From Calliopsis andreniformis (Eukaryota; Arthropoda; Insecta; Hymenoptera; Andrenidae): 64,000 nt of DNA. Each line of letters begins with the position of its first letter. Position 1 is the stretch's first letter. Location of the stretch: positions 18,951,001-19,015,000 of the forward strand of contig NC_135066.1 in NCBI RefSeq assembly GCF_051401765.1, given 5' to 3'. A model generated the notes under the pieces. The model was not told where the DNA came from and searched no databases. It saw nothing but the letters and a program-made list of their open reading frames with translations. Below, in pieces: positions 47,601 through 59,930 of this stretch. The position numbers were made by a program, and so were the translations under genes.

Positions 47601-48960
47601 CAGCAAAGATGTAACTGTATAAATCTTATTCCACAACGTGAATTGCAGAATTGCAGGTAACTTGCATACTTCTATAACTTCTAAAATATGCATTGTACTA
47701 AAAAATTATGTATGCAAAAGTTACATGGTTTCGAGGGACACATTACGTAGTGCACCTACTTCGATTATAGGTGGAGATATTTCGGAGGTCAATTTTGTTT
47801 TTTAAATTGAATGCTATATTTTGTACACGAAGATATGGAAGGGTGTCAAATTCTGTAAAAGTATTGACCGTTATTAGCTTTACACCTACTAGTTAACAAA
47901 TAATTTCATTTTCTTTCTTGAAAATGTACTCCGCTTTACAGGACAGGAGTGTTTGCGTGACAATGTTTATTAATACGACAACAGTTATTATAATTAACGT
48001 TTCGGTGTTCGTGATTCAGTGGTAACATCCTAACTAGACGGGCGGTCATCTCGAACCGCAGAGATCGACGTTAAGGGTTCTTGTTCTTTTAAAGTACTAA
48101 AGCACACTTTGGTTAAATTTATTTTAGAAGTCTGTAGTGGAAGGAAGGAGAGAAAGCGAACTAGCAAAATATGCTTAGATTTATCAGTTTCATATATTTA
48201 ATAAATTACAAATTACATACCAATTTCTCCTTACTGTCTGTACAGTCTCAATGTTGTCACCTTGTAAGTTTAACTGATCGCTGTTTGTTCGGGGTGACCT
48301 CTAGACGCGGTTTCCTTGTTACACGCACTTTCCTATTTTGGATTTCACGGATTCTCTGGAAGCGGTCTAAGGCGACCGATTCAGACTTCACGGAGTACGC
48401 TCGCGAAACTTTAGGATCCTTACGCAGTTTTCTGATAAACCTTCCAATACGCCCTCATTGTTACAATATTACAGCTCTCTCGTGGGTGGTGATTAGAAAT
48501 TCACTCTGATCCTTGACCGACTTGATGTAATTTCGGATTCAACTTCCTTCGCGTGCTGACGGTTCTCGTTCTTATAGTATTCCCTTTTGGGTTATAATTT
48601 ATAACGTCATAAAGGAGGACGCTTACATATCGGTTTGCCGAATCAGCTCGGCGGAGTTGGTTGCAATCGTTCACATGTTTAATTAAACATTTTGAAATTC
48701 ATCAACATTTCGCGCAGATTGACACCGAAAAAAAAGACCAGGTGAAGGCCGAATGTAACACAGTACTAAAGTTACCATCGGCGATTCTACATAATTATCA
48801 GTAAGATAAAAATAAACATGAAATTTAATTATACTGAATAACTATTGAAAAATAGTTATAAGGTTGAATTTCCAACATTATCCGAAATAAATTTTCAAGA
48901 AACAAGACTACATTACTCGTTAACTATTACATTTAGGGAGAATATATGTGTTTTCAATTG
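44620..48960. other. AT-rich intronic DNA, small repeats only
   Basis: Near 44696-44730 a fragment (TTTTGGAACATCC on the + strand) resembles the ends of the TA-ended elements. Words such as GAATATCCG/ATCCGAATATCCGG cluster at 47490-47545. A G+C-richer stretch at 48030-48640 has no known domain. Confidence 0.45.
46486..46541 (+). repeat. 28-bp tandem duplication
   Basis: Two adjacent copies of AGGGGGACTATTCGAGTATA plus AGATAAAT, differing at a single position (T/C) in this stretch. Confidence 0.8.
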
Positions 48961-49029
48961 GACAAGTTTATGTTAACTTCCTTTGCAATGTATTACCCCA
49001 ATTATATGAGGAAGTACCTTTAAATACAC

Positions 49030-49290
49030 GACGCGTTATGTAGATGCAACAGAACGGTGCGCCTCTGCACTATGCTCTTGAACGGCAATGAACGAAATCT
49101 TTCCAGAAAGGTGGGTAGGTCGAGGAGAATCTGTAGCCTGGCCTCCCCATTCACCGGATTTAACACCACTCGACTAGTTCTTATGAGGTTATATTAAAAA
49201 CTGCGTAATGTCAGATTACGTCAGAAGGTTGAATCATTTCAACACAGAATTGTTAAGTGCATTGAAGTACAAGCTAATCATTTTGAACAC
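49030..49290 (+). pseudogene. DUF4817-group/mariner-type transposase C-terminal relic
   Basis: The + strand reads QQNGAPLHYALE near 49050 and, after a frameshift, MNEIFPERWVGRGESVAWPP, HSPDLTPLD and, past stops, GYIKN. The WPP(H/R)SPDLTPLD motif is the third-acidic-residue region of IS630/Tc1-like transposases. It belongs to the same group as the relic at 20.65 kb but is in the opposite orientation. Confidence 0.78.
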
Positions 49291-49413
49291 TTACTAAAAT
49301 ACAAATAAAATACAATTACATTAAATTATCAATACATTTATTTTTTTGCAAACTTGATCTTGAATGACCTTCTGTAGATAGTTTTCAAATTCGTCTTAAA
49401 ATAAATTACAATA

Positions 49414-50537
49414 CAGTAATGTTGCGGACGAGAGCCGCTCTCGGGTCTGGTCGCGGCTCTCGTCCGCGACTGGTAGTCGATTCGGCTTCCTTTGCTCTCG
49501 GTCGCCGAGATAATTGGTACACGACCGGGGAAGCAAAAAAAAGGGTCTCGCTCAAGCTCGATGCCCGAAATCAATGACGTCAGAAAAGACAAGGATAGCA
49601 TTAGGAATTTAATAGGAAAAATTGAAGTTCCTTATTTGCAAACAGATTTTCACGTAAGTAACACCAATCGATTCCTTGTGCTCTCCCGATAAAAATGATA
49701 TCAAATACGATATGATTCCTATTATTTATAATAAAGATATTTAAATAATAAACGTTGGAACCCTGCGACGGTTATGGAGAATCGTCAAAGTTACTTTTCT
49801 ATCAGTTCTTTACGAGCTAAAAATGACATAAACAGAATTTATGTATGTTATATTTAATCGATGTCGGAAAGAAGATATTAAAAATAAAAAAATAAAAATT
49901 TCTGAACATTTAAAACGGAACTTATATACATACTTTTTGTATTACGCTTTTATTTTCTTAATAATTTCAGTCATTAAATAATTAAACACAAAAATATGAG
50001 GGAATACATAATAGGGAGTTAGCCCTACGACGAGAGCCGCGTTCGTCGAATCGACTACCACTCGCGAGCGAGAGTCGCGCTCGGGTCTAGTCGTGCCTTA
50101 GAATCGACTACCATTCATGGACGAGAGCAGCGCTCGGGACTAGTCGTGCTTAAAATCGACTACCACTCGCGGACGAGAGTCGCGCCCGTGTCTGTTTACG
50201 AGCATGACCTTTCGTTCTACAAACCAAGTTTTATGTATCTTTGTTAAAAATAATCGGAATCATGTCGTGTTTGACATCATTTTAATCGGGAGAGCACAAG
50301 GAATCGATTGGTGTTACTTGCGTGAAAATCCGTTTGCGAATAAGAAACTTCAATTTTTCCTATTTAAATCCCTAATGCTATCGTTGTTTTTTATGACGTC
50401 CTTGTTCTCGGGCGTCGAGCTCGAACGCGATGGTTCCAAGAATTGGTTTCTCGGCGGCACGTATCAAACGAGGTAGTGGGGATAAACCACGGCTCTCGTC
50501 CGTGTAGACGAAACGGCTCTCGTCCGCAACATTACTG
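49414..50537. mobile_element. Long-inverted-repeat element with subterminal motif array
   Basis: The 1124-bp element is flanked by TA on each side. Its ends are CAGTAATGTTGCGGACGAGA and complement, and diverged arms of about 330 bases share CACCAATCGATTCCTTGTGC and AAAAATTGAAGTT. GGACGAGAGYCGC-type words occur at least eight times, near both ends and in a central array. TA flanks and CAGT ends suggest a Tc1/mariner-type foldback. No transposase is encoded. Confidence 0.88.
50020..50196 (+). repeat. 52-53-bp tandem array inside the long-TIR element
   Basis: Units start ACTACCA at 50054, 50107 and 50159, each with (G/C)GACGAGAG-type and GCTCGGG..TAGTCGTGC words, preceded by a partial unit. The same unit appears in inverse orientation in the left arm (49458-49485). 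Confidence 0.8.
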
Positions 50538-50879
50538 TACTAGCAAAAAATAAAAGTATGGTACCTCACTTTTGTGCGTCCACCGGGAAGAAAAAGACCC
50601 ATCACATGATATTCTTCCCTCGGTGCTCAACAACTTTCATCTGAAACATTTTTGCGTATAATCAATGTATTTGAACATATTCGTCTGTAACGCTCTATAA
50701 TTTCCACCCTCATATTGCGATGTGTTCATTCGGTTGAGCCGCGGTCGAACCTGAACGGCGGTGAAAAATAGGCCCACTCGCTTTGCACATCTTGAATTTC
50801 TAAAGGCGTCAGGTATCTTTTGATACCGATGTGGAAACGTGGCCCTTGTTATTCTACTGAGGCTCGGACTAGTTACTAT

Positions 50880-51960
50880 TTGCGGAGAAAAGCTGAGTTT
50901 TTTTCTGGCGGAGAGTGAGGAATCATGATGGGATTTCGGGTTCTTTCACGGTGAGAACACCAGTCATACTTGGTTTTTCGGCTAAAATAAAAGCGTATAT
51001 TTTAGCGAATAACGTACAGAAACTGGTCACGCAGTTTTTACATGCGGAATGACCAGCGACATGGTCGCGGTAAAAGTACTCGTTACTCATGCTGTCGCTT
51101 GCGTTATAACGTGTTTTATGGATCGCGACGAGGCTGAGATGCTCATTTGTCGACGTGTTTAGTTAACCGCTCACTAAGCCGCACATGGACGCTAGCTCGA
51201 CTTTCGTCGTAGTCCACAGGCCGTAGATAATCCGCACGCGAAATTGCCTTCCTTCTGTCACACGGCCTTTGGCAACTCCCAGGAATCTGACGCTACGCAG
51301 TTCCCGCACAGGAAATTCCTAATTCCTAATACATGGGGGAAGAAATAAGAAAGCTCTTACCACGCTTGTGGCCTCATCGGTGTCTCACGCAAGAAGGATG
51401 AAATCGCTGCTAGCGGTAGAATCTCGGTACGTGGCACTTCTGTATCACTACCCCGATTTGCTCGCGCGTGTTGCTTGATTTTGCGGCCAATCTACCACAG
51501 CGACAGATTGATAACAATCGATGATTAGCAAGAGCCACCTTATGGCATCCCTCGGAGTTCCTCTCACGGTCGTGATCCCGAGACGGAGGTTCTCTAAGCC
51601 TATGGATTCCTTCGCTGCCATCTACCAGCTATGTGGCGCCTGTGACTGCGCCCTTACGCCTCTTCTTTAGGGACGTCGGCGGGTCACTTTGACTTGACAC
51701 ATACCTGCAACTCTGATGCAGCCCTTCCGTCAGCATCCTTTTGTGATTCTGCTCGACAGGCAACAACAGCCTCTTCCTTATCCTAGAGGCATATCGCCTC
51801 ACTCCCTGGGCGGAGTGATCCTGGAGCGACGGGTACCAGAGCCACTCCCCAATCCAATAACCCGCCGTGAGAAATCTTCTGCTAGCTCCGTTTCTGGGCA
51901 GTCAGCTCTCTCCTGTTAATGACTTCATGGCTGTCACCGAGGTATCCGCTAACGCTTAAC
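50880..51960 (+). repeat. Dispersed G+C-richer repeat, copy 1
   Basis: Blocks recur in the same order and orientation at 63.2-64.0 kb: AATAACGTACAGA, GTACTCGTTA, AGATAATCCG, AAGAAGGA.GAAATCGCT, CGATGATT, ATCCCGAGACG and TGTG(G/A)CGCC. Both are clearly richer in G+C than their surroundings. An LTR or untranslated region of a retroelement is likely but unproved. No domain-bearing frame. Confidence 0.7.
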
Positions 51961-52329
51961 TTTCGCACGTAAAAATAGATGGTGCGCACTAAAGGTCGCT
52001 CCTGTCCCAGGAAAGGTTCTGCTTTGAGATGTGCACTGGTACCACGTCATAATATATATCATTATTAATTTATACTTTTACAAGTTGTAAAATGGAGTTC
52101 GGTTTTGTACACTTTATTCAGCTCTTTTAGTGTCAGTTTGTTATCTCTACCACATTACAGATTATATCCTTAAACTATCTTATCTTATTTTCTATCTAAA
52201 TACATTTCTTATTTCTTAGTTTTGTTTTATTTTATCTTAGCTCTATTATAAGATATTTGTATCATCCTATTACCACTTATTACACTGCAGAATTTCCCTA
52301 TCTTTCATCTTTGTATTCTTTGGTCTTTA

Positions 52330-53015
52330 GTTTCATTTTTCTTTTTTTCTAACCCGTTTAACCACTCAGTCACTCTCTCTGACCTCCCACCTTCCAGTAC
52401 CTCCTCCACTCTTAGCCCTTCCTTGTCCGTGTCCTCACACTCTTTCAGCCAGTGCTACAAAGATCCCTCTCCTCTCCCAAATAATGTATAATTTTTCTGC
52501 TCTTTCGAAGCCCAGTATTTATTATATTCTTCCACGCTTCCGCATCTGGCTCTGATTATCGTCTTTTGGCTTCTTTTTCCCTGCTTATCCAAATATTCTA
52601 TTAGCTGCAGCGTTTTTATGTATTTGTATTTAGTGTTATCTTTTGACCTTTCAATTTTAACTACTCTTCCCTGCTCTTGCGTCTACCCCTTTCTAATAGT
52701 AGTTGGGTTACGTTTTTCCCTTGCTGTTAGATCCACTAAGCTCGCTTGTGATATTACATTTTTGTTTAAATACGCCTTTTCTTTCTGTTCCTTGTTAGTT
52801 TTCTTCTTTTTTCTTTTTCCTCTAAACATTCTTTTAGTAACTTCCTTTCCTCCGTTCTTCTTATCCTCTCCTCACATCTCATTGCTCTTTCCCCAGCTTC
52901 TATCTGCAGCTTATCCTTCTTTGTCTCATCTACCACGATGATTTGTGGTGTGCATCTTTCCAGGCCTAGACACCACTTTATATATTTTTGTTAAATTCTC
53001 TCTATTTTCTTTCTC
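52330..53015 (-). pseudogene. LINE C-terminal relic
   Basis: The - strand reads YIKWCLGLERCTPQIIVVDE, then KDKLQIEAGERAMRCEERIR, and after breaks RARCGSVEEYNKYWASKEQK...WLKECEDTDK. This matches the post-RT region of LINE ORF2 proteins found in hymenopteran genomes (YxKWxLGLDRxTP..IV and the RxRCGxE..NKYW..E..C region). The RT core is not seen to the right. Frameshifted. Confidence 0.7.
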
Positions 53016-54247
53016 TCTTTCCATTTAAATAGCCAGTAGTAGCTAGTCCGGGCTGCGGTAGGAAAAAGAGAAGCACGCTTCTACGCCGGTATCAAAAGAT
53101 ACATGGAGCCCTTTATAAATTCAAAGCGTGCGAAACGTGAAGGCCAATTTTGCACGACCGTTTGGGCTTGACCACGGCACTACCGAACGAGCACATCGTA
53201 GTTTCAATAGTTTGTTTTGTAATGAAAACTTTTGTCACTTTTTTTAAGAGGTTTCATTTTTGTAGTAATTATGTGGAAATGATATGAGTCTTTAAGTCGT
53301 TTCAGCTTCTGCAACGAAAATACCACCGACGACCGATCTCACAATAGAAACAGCGATTTCCAGAGCTACCATATTTTCTTAAACGTAGACAATACATGAT
53401 TCAACTTACAATATAATTGTTTAATTATCAAAAATTGAAAAATATCCTTCCATTCGTAATGCTATCTCCTCATTGGATAATCGGATGATTCTATGTCTAA
53501 AATACAAAACAGGTCGAAACATTCTTTAAAGAAGATTAATGGTTTTTATTACAAAATAGTTCTAATCTGTGGAAATCTATATGAAAATTAAAATTATTTT
53601 CAGTACAAATTCAAAGAAAAAAATGGAAAACCTACACCCGAGAGAGATTCGAACCTGGTAACCGGGAGTTTATGAATTGTTACTTATTCGTACACATTTA
53701 AGGGGTTTCTTGTAAAATTTTTTGATTAAACTACGTTTTCTGGAGAAACTTCAATTGTTTGCATACAGTAAATAATAATTATTGATGGAAAATGATTTAT
53801 AAACCATCTTTATTTCCCACATTTTGATCTATACAAGGGTCACTGACATTGAACCTGTTGTACTGTTTGCAACGAGTGCAAGACGTTGGGAGTATTCATT
53901 AGCGATACTATTATTTATACACTTAGTAAACTATAAACAGCATGTATCATAACATAATAACGAAAACATTATTTAAGATATATGTTTTTCCTAAGGTTAT
54001 TAGTTTCAGGACTCAATTTCGCACGAAATGTAGTCTAACTAGGAATGTTAAAGTCAGGCTTCTTGGAAAATTCCTTTATCAAAGATCAATTTATAGCAAC
54101 TTAAATCTGCCTTCTTAGAAGTGACGATATAAAATGAAAAAGTAACTTCAACTTTACTTTTGTGTTAATAAAAGTGACCACGCTGCGGCGCGGCCGCCGG
54201 GGGGAAGCGAGGAAGAAGGTGCCGCCTCAGTCGGGCGCCGGGTTCGT

Positions 54248-54997
54248 TGTAGCGAATGAAGGGAGTCAGTTAAATCTCGGTTGAGAACAGTCTTTTATTG
54301 AGGTTCGTGGAACGCGCGGCGTGAGGCCGGATGCCTCTCGTTCGTAACACGGTGTAGGAACCGCTGCTCCTTCTACGCGGTCGGGTGGGGAGTCGCGCTC
54401 CCCGCTTAGTCGCTCGGGTCGGGAGTCGTAGCTCCCCGGATAGACGGTCGCTGTCGGTTGAGAACCGCTGCTCCCTTCGGTACGCGGTGGGGGCAACGTA
54501 TGCCCCAACGGCGGTATCGGCCTTTGTTGGGAGCCGCTACTCCACTCGGTATTTACAGTACGTAGGAGAGTAGGACCATCGGGATCGGAGTCTGTGAGTG
54601 GCGCTACAGGTTACGGCGGCTACGCCACCCCTTAACCTTGGCCGAGGGGTCCGTTGCCTGTATCCACTGGGCTACGCCACGAGTGAGACACAGAGACCCA
54701 AGGTTGGAGACGCGCAGAGAGAACAACTATCCCATCAACGATCATGGTTATTACCACAAAAAGCGGTTATAGACACCACCTCCAAGGGTCCGTTGGAGAA
54801 CTTAGGACTGTCAGTTACAAAAGAGAGAACCAGTTTGTGTGTTATCACGGTACTCGCTCGCTGTACGCACGCTCGGTGGCTGGAACGCTCTCTCTCTCTG
54901 GAACGCGGTCTGAACTACGTCCGCCTAAGGCGGTCTCAAGTGGGAAGTTCGCGGTCTCCCTCTTACTCGTTACAAAAGTTCACGATTACGACTCACA
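54248..54997 (-). mobile_element. LTR of a retrotransposon (750 bp)
   Basis: The segment starts TGT and ends ACA on either strand. On the - strand it has AATAAA (54294-54299) about 45 bases before its end, as in an R/U5 boundary, and is much richer in G+C than the flanks. Immediately after its - strand end lie about 70 G+C-rich bases (54175-54247, CGAACCCGGCGCCCGAC) that could be leader sequence, but no TGG primer-site start is evident. No second LTR or pol was found. The boundaries are proposed from TGT..ACA. Confidence 0.55.
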
Positions 54998-55815
54998 ATT
55001 AATTGAGAATTTAAAGGATGTGAGAACTTGCTTCTAACTATGTCAGGTTACTGAAGAGCTATTATCTTTGAATTCGCCTTCCAAAAACTATGGACCACAT
55101 AAAATGCAAAAATAACTTAAAGAAAAAACGGATGCACTTTCAAGCTTATATCGAGATAACTATGAAGCATGAGTTGTTCTTCTAGATTCATTTAAATTAA
55201 AAATTTTTAACATTTTTTCTTGAAACTATTTTTTCACTTTACCTGCCCTTTGACTTTCAAAAAAACAATTTTATTTATTCTGCGAGACGAACAATCCGCG
55301 AGTAGGTGAACATGAGGTATGACGGAACTGTTCCTTATTTCGCGTTATTATGCCACCATCTTCCTGAAAACTGTGAAATCTAATAAAAACAGTTGAATTT
55401 TACGTGAGACTAATAACTTGGAAAATAAACACCCCGTACAAAAACCTAGCTCAGACCTAACACAAATTTTTATTATGAGTTATGAACGGTAAAAATATGA
55501 ACTTTTACTAATTGCGTCCCTTTGGGACATCTAACAAAGCCAATATGAGGTTAAAATAATTTTGATGTACTGTAGTGTCTAATAGACTTGCCATACTTGC
55601 TAAAAATAAGATTTATTGAATATGAAAGTAACTATTTATAATCATGGTAGCTAAATATACCCTAGTTTTTACATACATCAAATGTTTAAATCACGACAGA
55701 CGATCACTGAGACGACAATTTCTCATGTCACAGTCAAACCAAAAGCATCAGCACCTGTAAGGTACTGAATTTTATTGACTATTACTGTTTTGCAAGCGTA
55801 GCCCGTACAGCAGTA

Positions 55816-57099
55816 AGGGAGACTAGGGACAAATGTAACACGGAACGAATGCACCGAACGTTATGAAACAAATACCCATCAATCAATAATCATGTGCTTT
55901 TATCCTTAAATGTCATTTTCATCTCTCGTCCGCCTTAGTTTTTGGCAATGCGTGATAACAAGCGGTTCTTCGTATTTTAACGTTTTATTAAATTAGTATA
56001 TTAAAAGTAAACTTGTAGGGTCTGTTTTAATTACGTATCCTTTTGTTCTGGCTTCATAAAATCCGTTAACTTTTTTTATATTGTATTCATTAGATATAGA
56101 CCTTATAAGTAAGTATAAAAATTGTTATCATTATAAGTTAGATTAGTATGTAGAACACGTTCATGAGCAATGCTGCTACTAGGGATAAAAGTAACAAGTA
56201 CTTTTGTCCCAATTCTAACTTGCGACTTTCTTTCTATACTCCTTGCTTTAACAGATATGTTGTTTTAATAAAATTTACTAAGGAAAGAACTTGCTAAGTC
56301 ACATTTTCTAAATTTTACAGACGAGTAATTTTGAAGCTTGAAAGAGAGCACTACGAAATAACAAAAACGAGTGATGCAATCAGCGTAGTCAACCTTTTTC
56401 AATACTATTATTAGAAACTATGTAATAACTTTGAATTTTTTGTTGATTTCTCAAATTATTCTTCTGTTTCACATAGGTTTGTCAATTTATTTCCCTGTAT
56501 ACCCATTATAAAAACAGGTATTTATATCTTCGGCTTTGTCAAGATTTTCAACTTTTCAACTTTGACATACATTAAACGCATTCTCTTTCAACTATCATAT
56601 GACATAAATAAAAAACAGACAATGGACATAAATGGAGTTATTAAGTTCTTAAACATGATCTTCAAATACAGGGTTACTGTTTACAAAATGTTCCACATTC
56701 GTATAAGAAAAACAGATTGTGGGCTGGCCCCTTAAAAGTCTATGTGAAGTTTAGATTGATATTTATACTTATTTTTACCTTCAAAATAAATAGAAATATC
56801 TTTCAGAAATATTTTCTCTATTACTTAATTTAATTTGTAAACATAAATAAGATGTTACCATCGTCCCTACCTCATACTATTACGTTTTACTTCCGTCTCT
56901 AGTGGTAGGGACAAAAGTAACAAATGACATAATTTAAAAGAAGGTTTATTTAAAAAATATGGTTTGCTAGCTTTTTGTTTGATTACGTTGTTTAATAATG
57001 TAGATTTACTATCCTATTCGACTTTTTTAAAGATTGTATGAAACTTAGAAGTTACAGAGTCAAAAACCCAAATTGTTACGTTTGTCCCTGGTTCTCCCT
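55816..57099. mobile_element. TIR element with repeated GGGACAAAAGTAAC motif
   Basis: The ends AGGGAGACTAGGGACAAATG and the complement of AGGGAGAACCAGGGACAAAC are inverted repeats of about 29 bases. The motif GGGAYAAAAGTAAC recurs inside (about 56180, 56907) and once forms a palindrome with ACTTTTGTCCC (56180-56209). Length 1284 bp. No transposase recognised and the target duplication is unclear. Confidence 0.7.
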
Positions 57100-57440
57100 A
57101 CATAGTGGAGTTTTACATATAAAAATTAGTCGTGAATATTATTGGATTAATAACTCATTATCGCAGTAGAATTTCGATCTTTCGATTAAGTCCAGTTTCA
57201 TCAAAGTTAATACATTTGTTGCTGAGATCTCGTGATGCGATTCAGAAAACTGACACTTTATCAGTTAATTTTCAAGATTTTCTTCCCTATATCCATTACA
57301 TAAAGGTGCAAACACGACTATACATTACAGGAAAGACACCCGATGCAGCAAATCAGTCACTGATTCAGTTTGAGCAAGTAATTAGTATTAAGATAATAGA
57401 ATACGCGGTAATATAATAATAAGGTATTAGAAGGATATAA

Positions 57441-57515
57441 ATATAGAGAGAGATGGTAATAGATAGAGAGAGATAGTAATGGATAGAGTGAGATAGAAAT
57501 GGATAGAGTGAGAGG
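57441..57515 (+). repeat. 20-22-bp tandem repeat, about 3.5 copies
   Basis: Units of the form GGATAGAGNGAGATAGNAAT repeat with small differences. Confidence 0.8.
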
Positions 57516-58139
57516 GAAGACCGTGGGTCGTTACAAAAGTAATAGATAAGCAGCGGCTACAAGGTTACGCGACATTGCCATGAACGCATACGTATAGGCA
57601 GGTTTCAATGCAACAGTACTAACAGTTTTTTGCAAATATCTTCAAATTATCTCTATCAAATGATTTTTTGCTTCCATGCGATATATGTATCATCCAGCGT
57701 TGAACTTAAGTTTCAAGGTACGTGAAGTATTTGTTTCAACTTCTACCAACATTAGTTATAAATATGATTTTATAAGCGTGGGAATTATTTAGAATGTTCA
57801 ACTACCCAAACTCGATCATCTGAGATAATATTTTAATAAATACTACTCTAGATGAAGCAGTTATAATTTTATATTATCATTTGATCTACGCTTTCAATAT
57901 TTACATACCCAAATATCGCGTAAAAGATTTAAAATTTTTGAGATGGTTTTCACCTCAGCAATTAGTTACATTCGGTAGAGAAAAAAAAACATTGCATTTC
58001 TAAACGTAGTAGTCATTTTGAAGGTTACCTTCACTATTCCCTACTTTGTTTTGAATGTAAAACTTCATTCAATGACTGTTACAATAAGTATGTAAAAAAT
58101 ATCGAAAGACTGATTTAGGATAACGGCAACGTTAAACCC

Positions 58140-59700
58140 TTTTTGAGTTTTATAAACAGTCTAAAGACGTCTTACAATCAGACAAGCAATATATTCTTCG
58201 ACTACCTATAAAACTGCAAATGATAAACTATCGATCGCTGATCTATTTGTATCTATTTACTTTAGCTCTACTTATAGTTCTAAGTCTTTGTGTCCTCCGA
58301 ATTCAACTTTTGATCGTACAACTAAGATTTCTAATGTTAGTATTAACATGGGAGACGTATTCTCTAAACTTATGAGTCTAGATTTGTCCAAGCATATAAT
58401 GCATTTCCTCTAATTTTTATCAAGCCTTGCGGCTTCATATTATCGTATGTGCTTTAGATTATTTTCAATAACTCTTTAACTACTGACATCAAGAAGTATA
58501 GACCCATTTATATTATTAGCACAGTTACTAAAATTTTCGAGAACCTGTTTATCGATATATTTGAACTATCACTTACGGATTTTATTTGTAGCAAGTAACA
58601 TGACTTCATGCCGGGCTTATCGACGGTTACCAACCTTGGGATCTACTGCAATTTTGTCGCAACGAATCTTAATGATAACAAATAGATTGTCACTGTTATT
58701 ACTGACTTTAAAAAGGCTTTCTATACTGTTCCACACTGTATGTATCCTGATATCGAAGTTCTTTGCTTTAGGCTTTAAAGATCCTTTACTATCTTGGTTG
58801 TCGAGCTGTCTCAATGATCATAAGCAACTTGTTGCAGTCAATGATTGTTATTTTTGCGCATTTAATATTACTTTTGGTGTTCCTCTACAGTCCTATTTGG
58901 GCTCTACTTTCGTTATATTATGTATTAATGATCTGTCTAAGGTAACTCGTCATAGCAAATTTCTACTGTATGCAGACGATTTAAAAATGTTCAAAGTTAT
59001 ATTATGCATTTACAACTGTCATTTACTACAGGTGGATCTTAATAACTTCGAATATTGCTGCAAGACTAACAGCATGTCTTTCAACTATAAAAAATTCTTT
59101 TTTATGAGATTAATATGAATATGTATGTCGGAGAAATAGTTTCGTCGCTCGTCTCGTCTGCCATGTCGTCCGTCTCAGGGAATATACCCGTCAATGGTTA
59201 GGAAACAACTCACTTTGTCTCCACTGCCTCCTTCCTGTCCTCTCTTTCCCCTGTATTGACCTGCCCGGAAGAAAGAAGGAGAAGTACCCCTCTTCTGAAA
59301 GAAGTTTTGAAGTCGTCAACAAACCCTTGAGTCTGCTTTATGACCTCTCCGACATACATATATATAAACACACATATATAGACACAGGTTTTCGAAATTT
59401 GTGACTTGGGCGTTTGCTATACTTTACAAAATAAAGGCATTATTAAGAACTTTTACCTCTTTGGGCTGACAAACTTCTATGCTGCCGAAACCGATTAGAT
59501 ATTCGCGATCTTTCTATCCATGTCGCTACACAAGTACACTAATTCATTCCAATCTGGTATCTCGATTATGCATTACTGCGAATTCATATTTTACGCTTCT
59601 AGACCTCTTCGCAACCGATGTCACATTATTTAGAAATGAATACTACACCCCGAGCGGTAAGGATGTACTGCTTGTGAATTTAGATTTAATTTAGGTCTTC
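58140..59700 (+). pseudogene. LINE reverse transcriptase relic (plus strand)
   Basis: Upstream words (MGDVFSKLMSLDLSKHIM, then LLKFSRTCL at about 58520) are pre-RT. The open frame 58561-59118 has GFKDPLLSWLSSCLNDHKQ, a damaged GVP..S..LGS box, CINDLSKVTRHSKFLLYADD (YADD at 58969-58980) and VDLNNFEYCCKTNSMS, all RT motifs of a Jockey/I-type LINE. After an interruption (59119-59361) it resumes with EICDLGVCYT, the post-RT I.DLGV block. The long open frame is chance retention: the catalytic box is intact, but key flanking motifs are altered. Confidence 0.82.
59119..59361. mobile_element. Small element with 16-bp perfect inverted ends inside the LINE
   Basis: ATATGTATGTCGGAGA at the left and its exact complement at the right bound 243 bases that separate two parts of the LINE relic. 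The inner TGTCGGAGA...TCTCCGACA form would fit a short solo LTR, but no direct target duplication is seen. Confidence 0.5.
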
Positions 59701-59917
59701 GATGGTGACTTTTTTGGTTAGATTGAAAGAACTTGTATTTTGAGTATCAATACAAAAATATTCTTCGGGTAACCGTCTATCCCTGCTAAAAACCCATCCC
59801 TACAATGAGTGATCGCATAGTGTGACGTCCTCGTATTATTCAAGAACTGAGAACCCCGGGGCCTGATTCCAACCTTTTATATAGCCAAAATTTGGATATT
59901 AAAAGTGTGTGTAGGGG

Positions 59918-59930
59918 GGGGGGGGCAGGT
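59918..59930 (+). repeat. Poly-G run
   Basis: About 12-13 G within GTGTGTAGGG context. Confidence 0.7.

Noticed and set aside
48171..48509. 112-codon frame in a G+C-richer stretch
   Set aside because: No known domain seen. It could be part of an unrecognised repeat, but nothing supports coding.
52618..52941. 107-codon hydrophobic frame on the + strand
   Set aside because: It is the antisense shadow of the LINE C-terminal relic on the - strand, whose charged residues read as hydrophobic ones.
53635..53690. GGTTCGAATCTCTC on the - strand, like a tRNA T-arm or SINE B box
   Set aside because: No matching A box, acceptor stem or anticodon arm could be built around it. It may be a SINE remnant, but the evidence is a single short motif.
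54266..55037. Frames in the G+C-rich 54-55 kb block as a protein gene
   Set aside because: The block fits an LTR (TGT..ACA, AATAAA). The frames overlap on both strands and show no domain.
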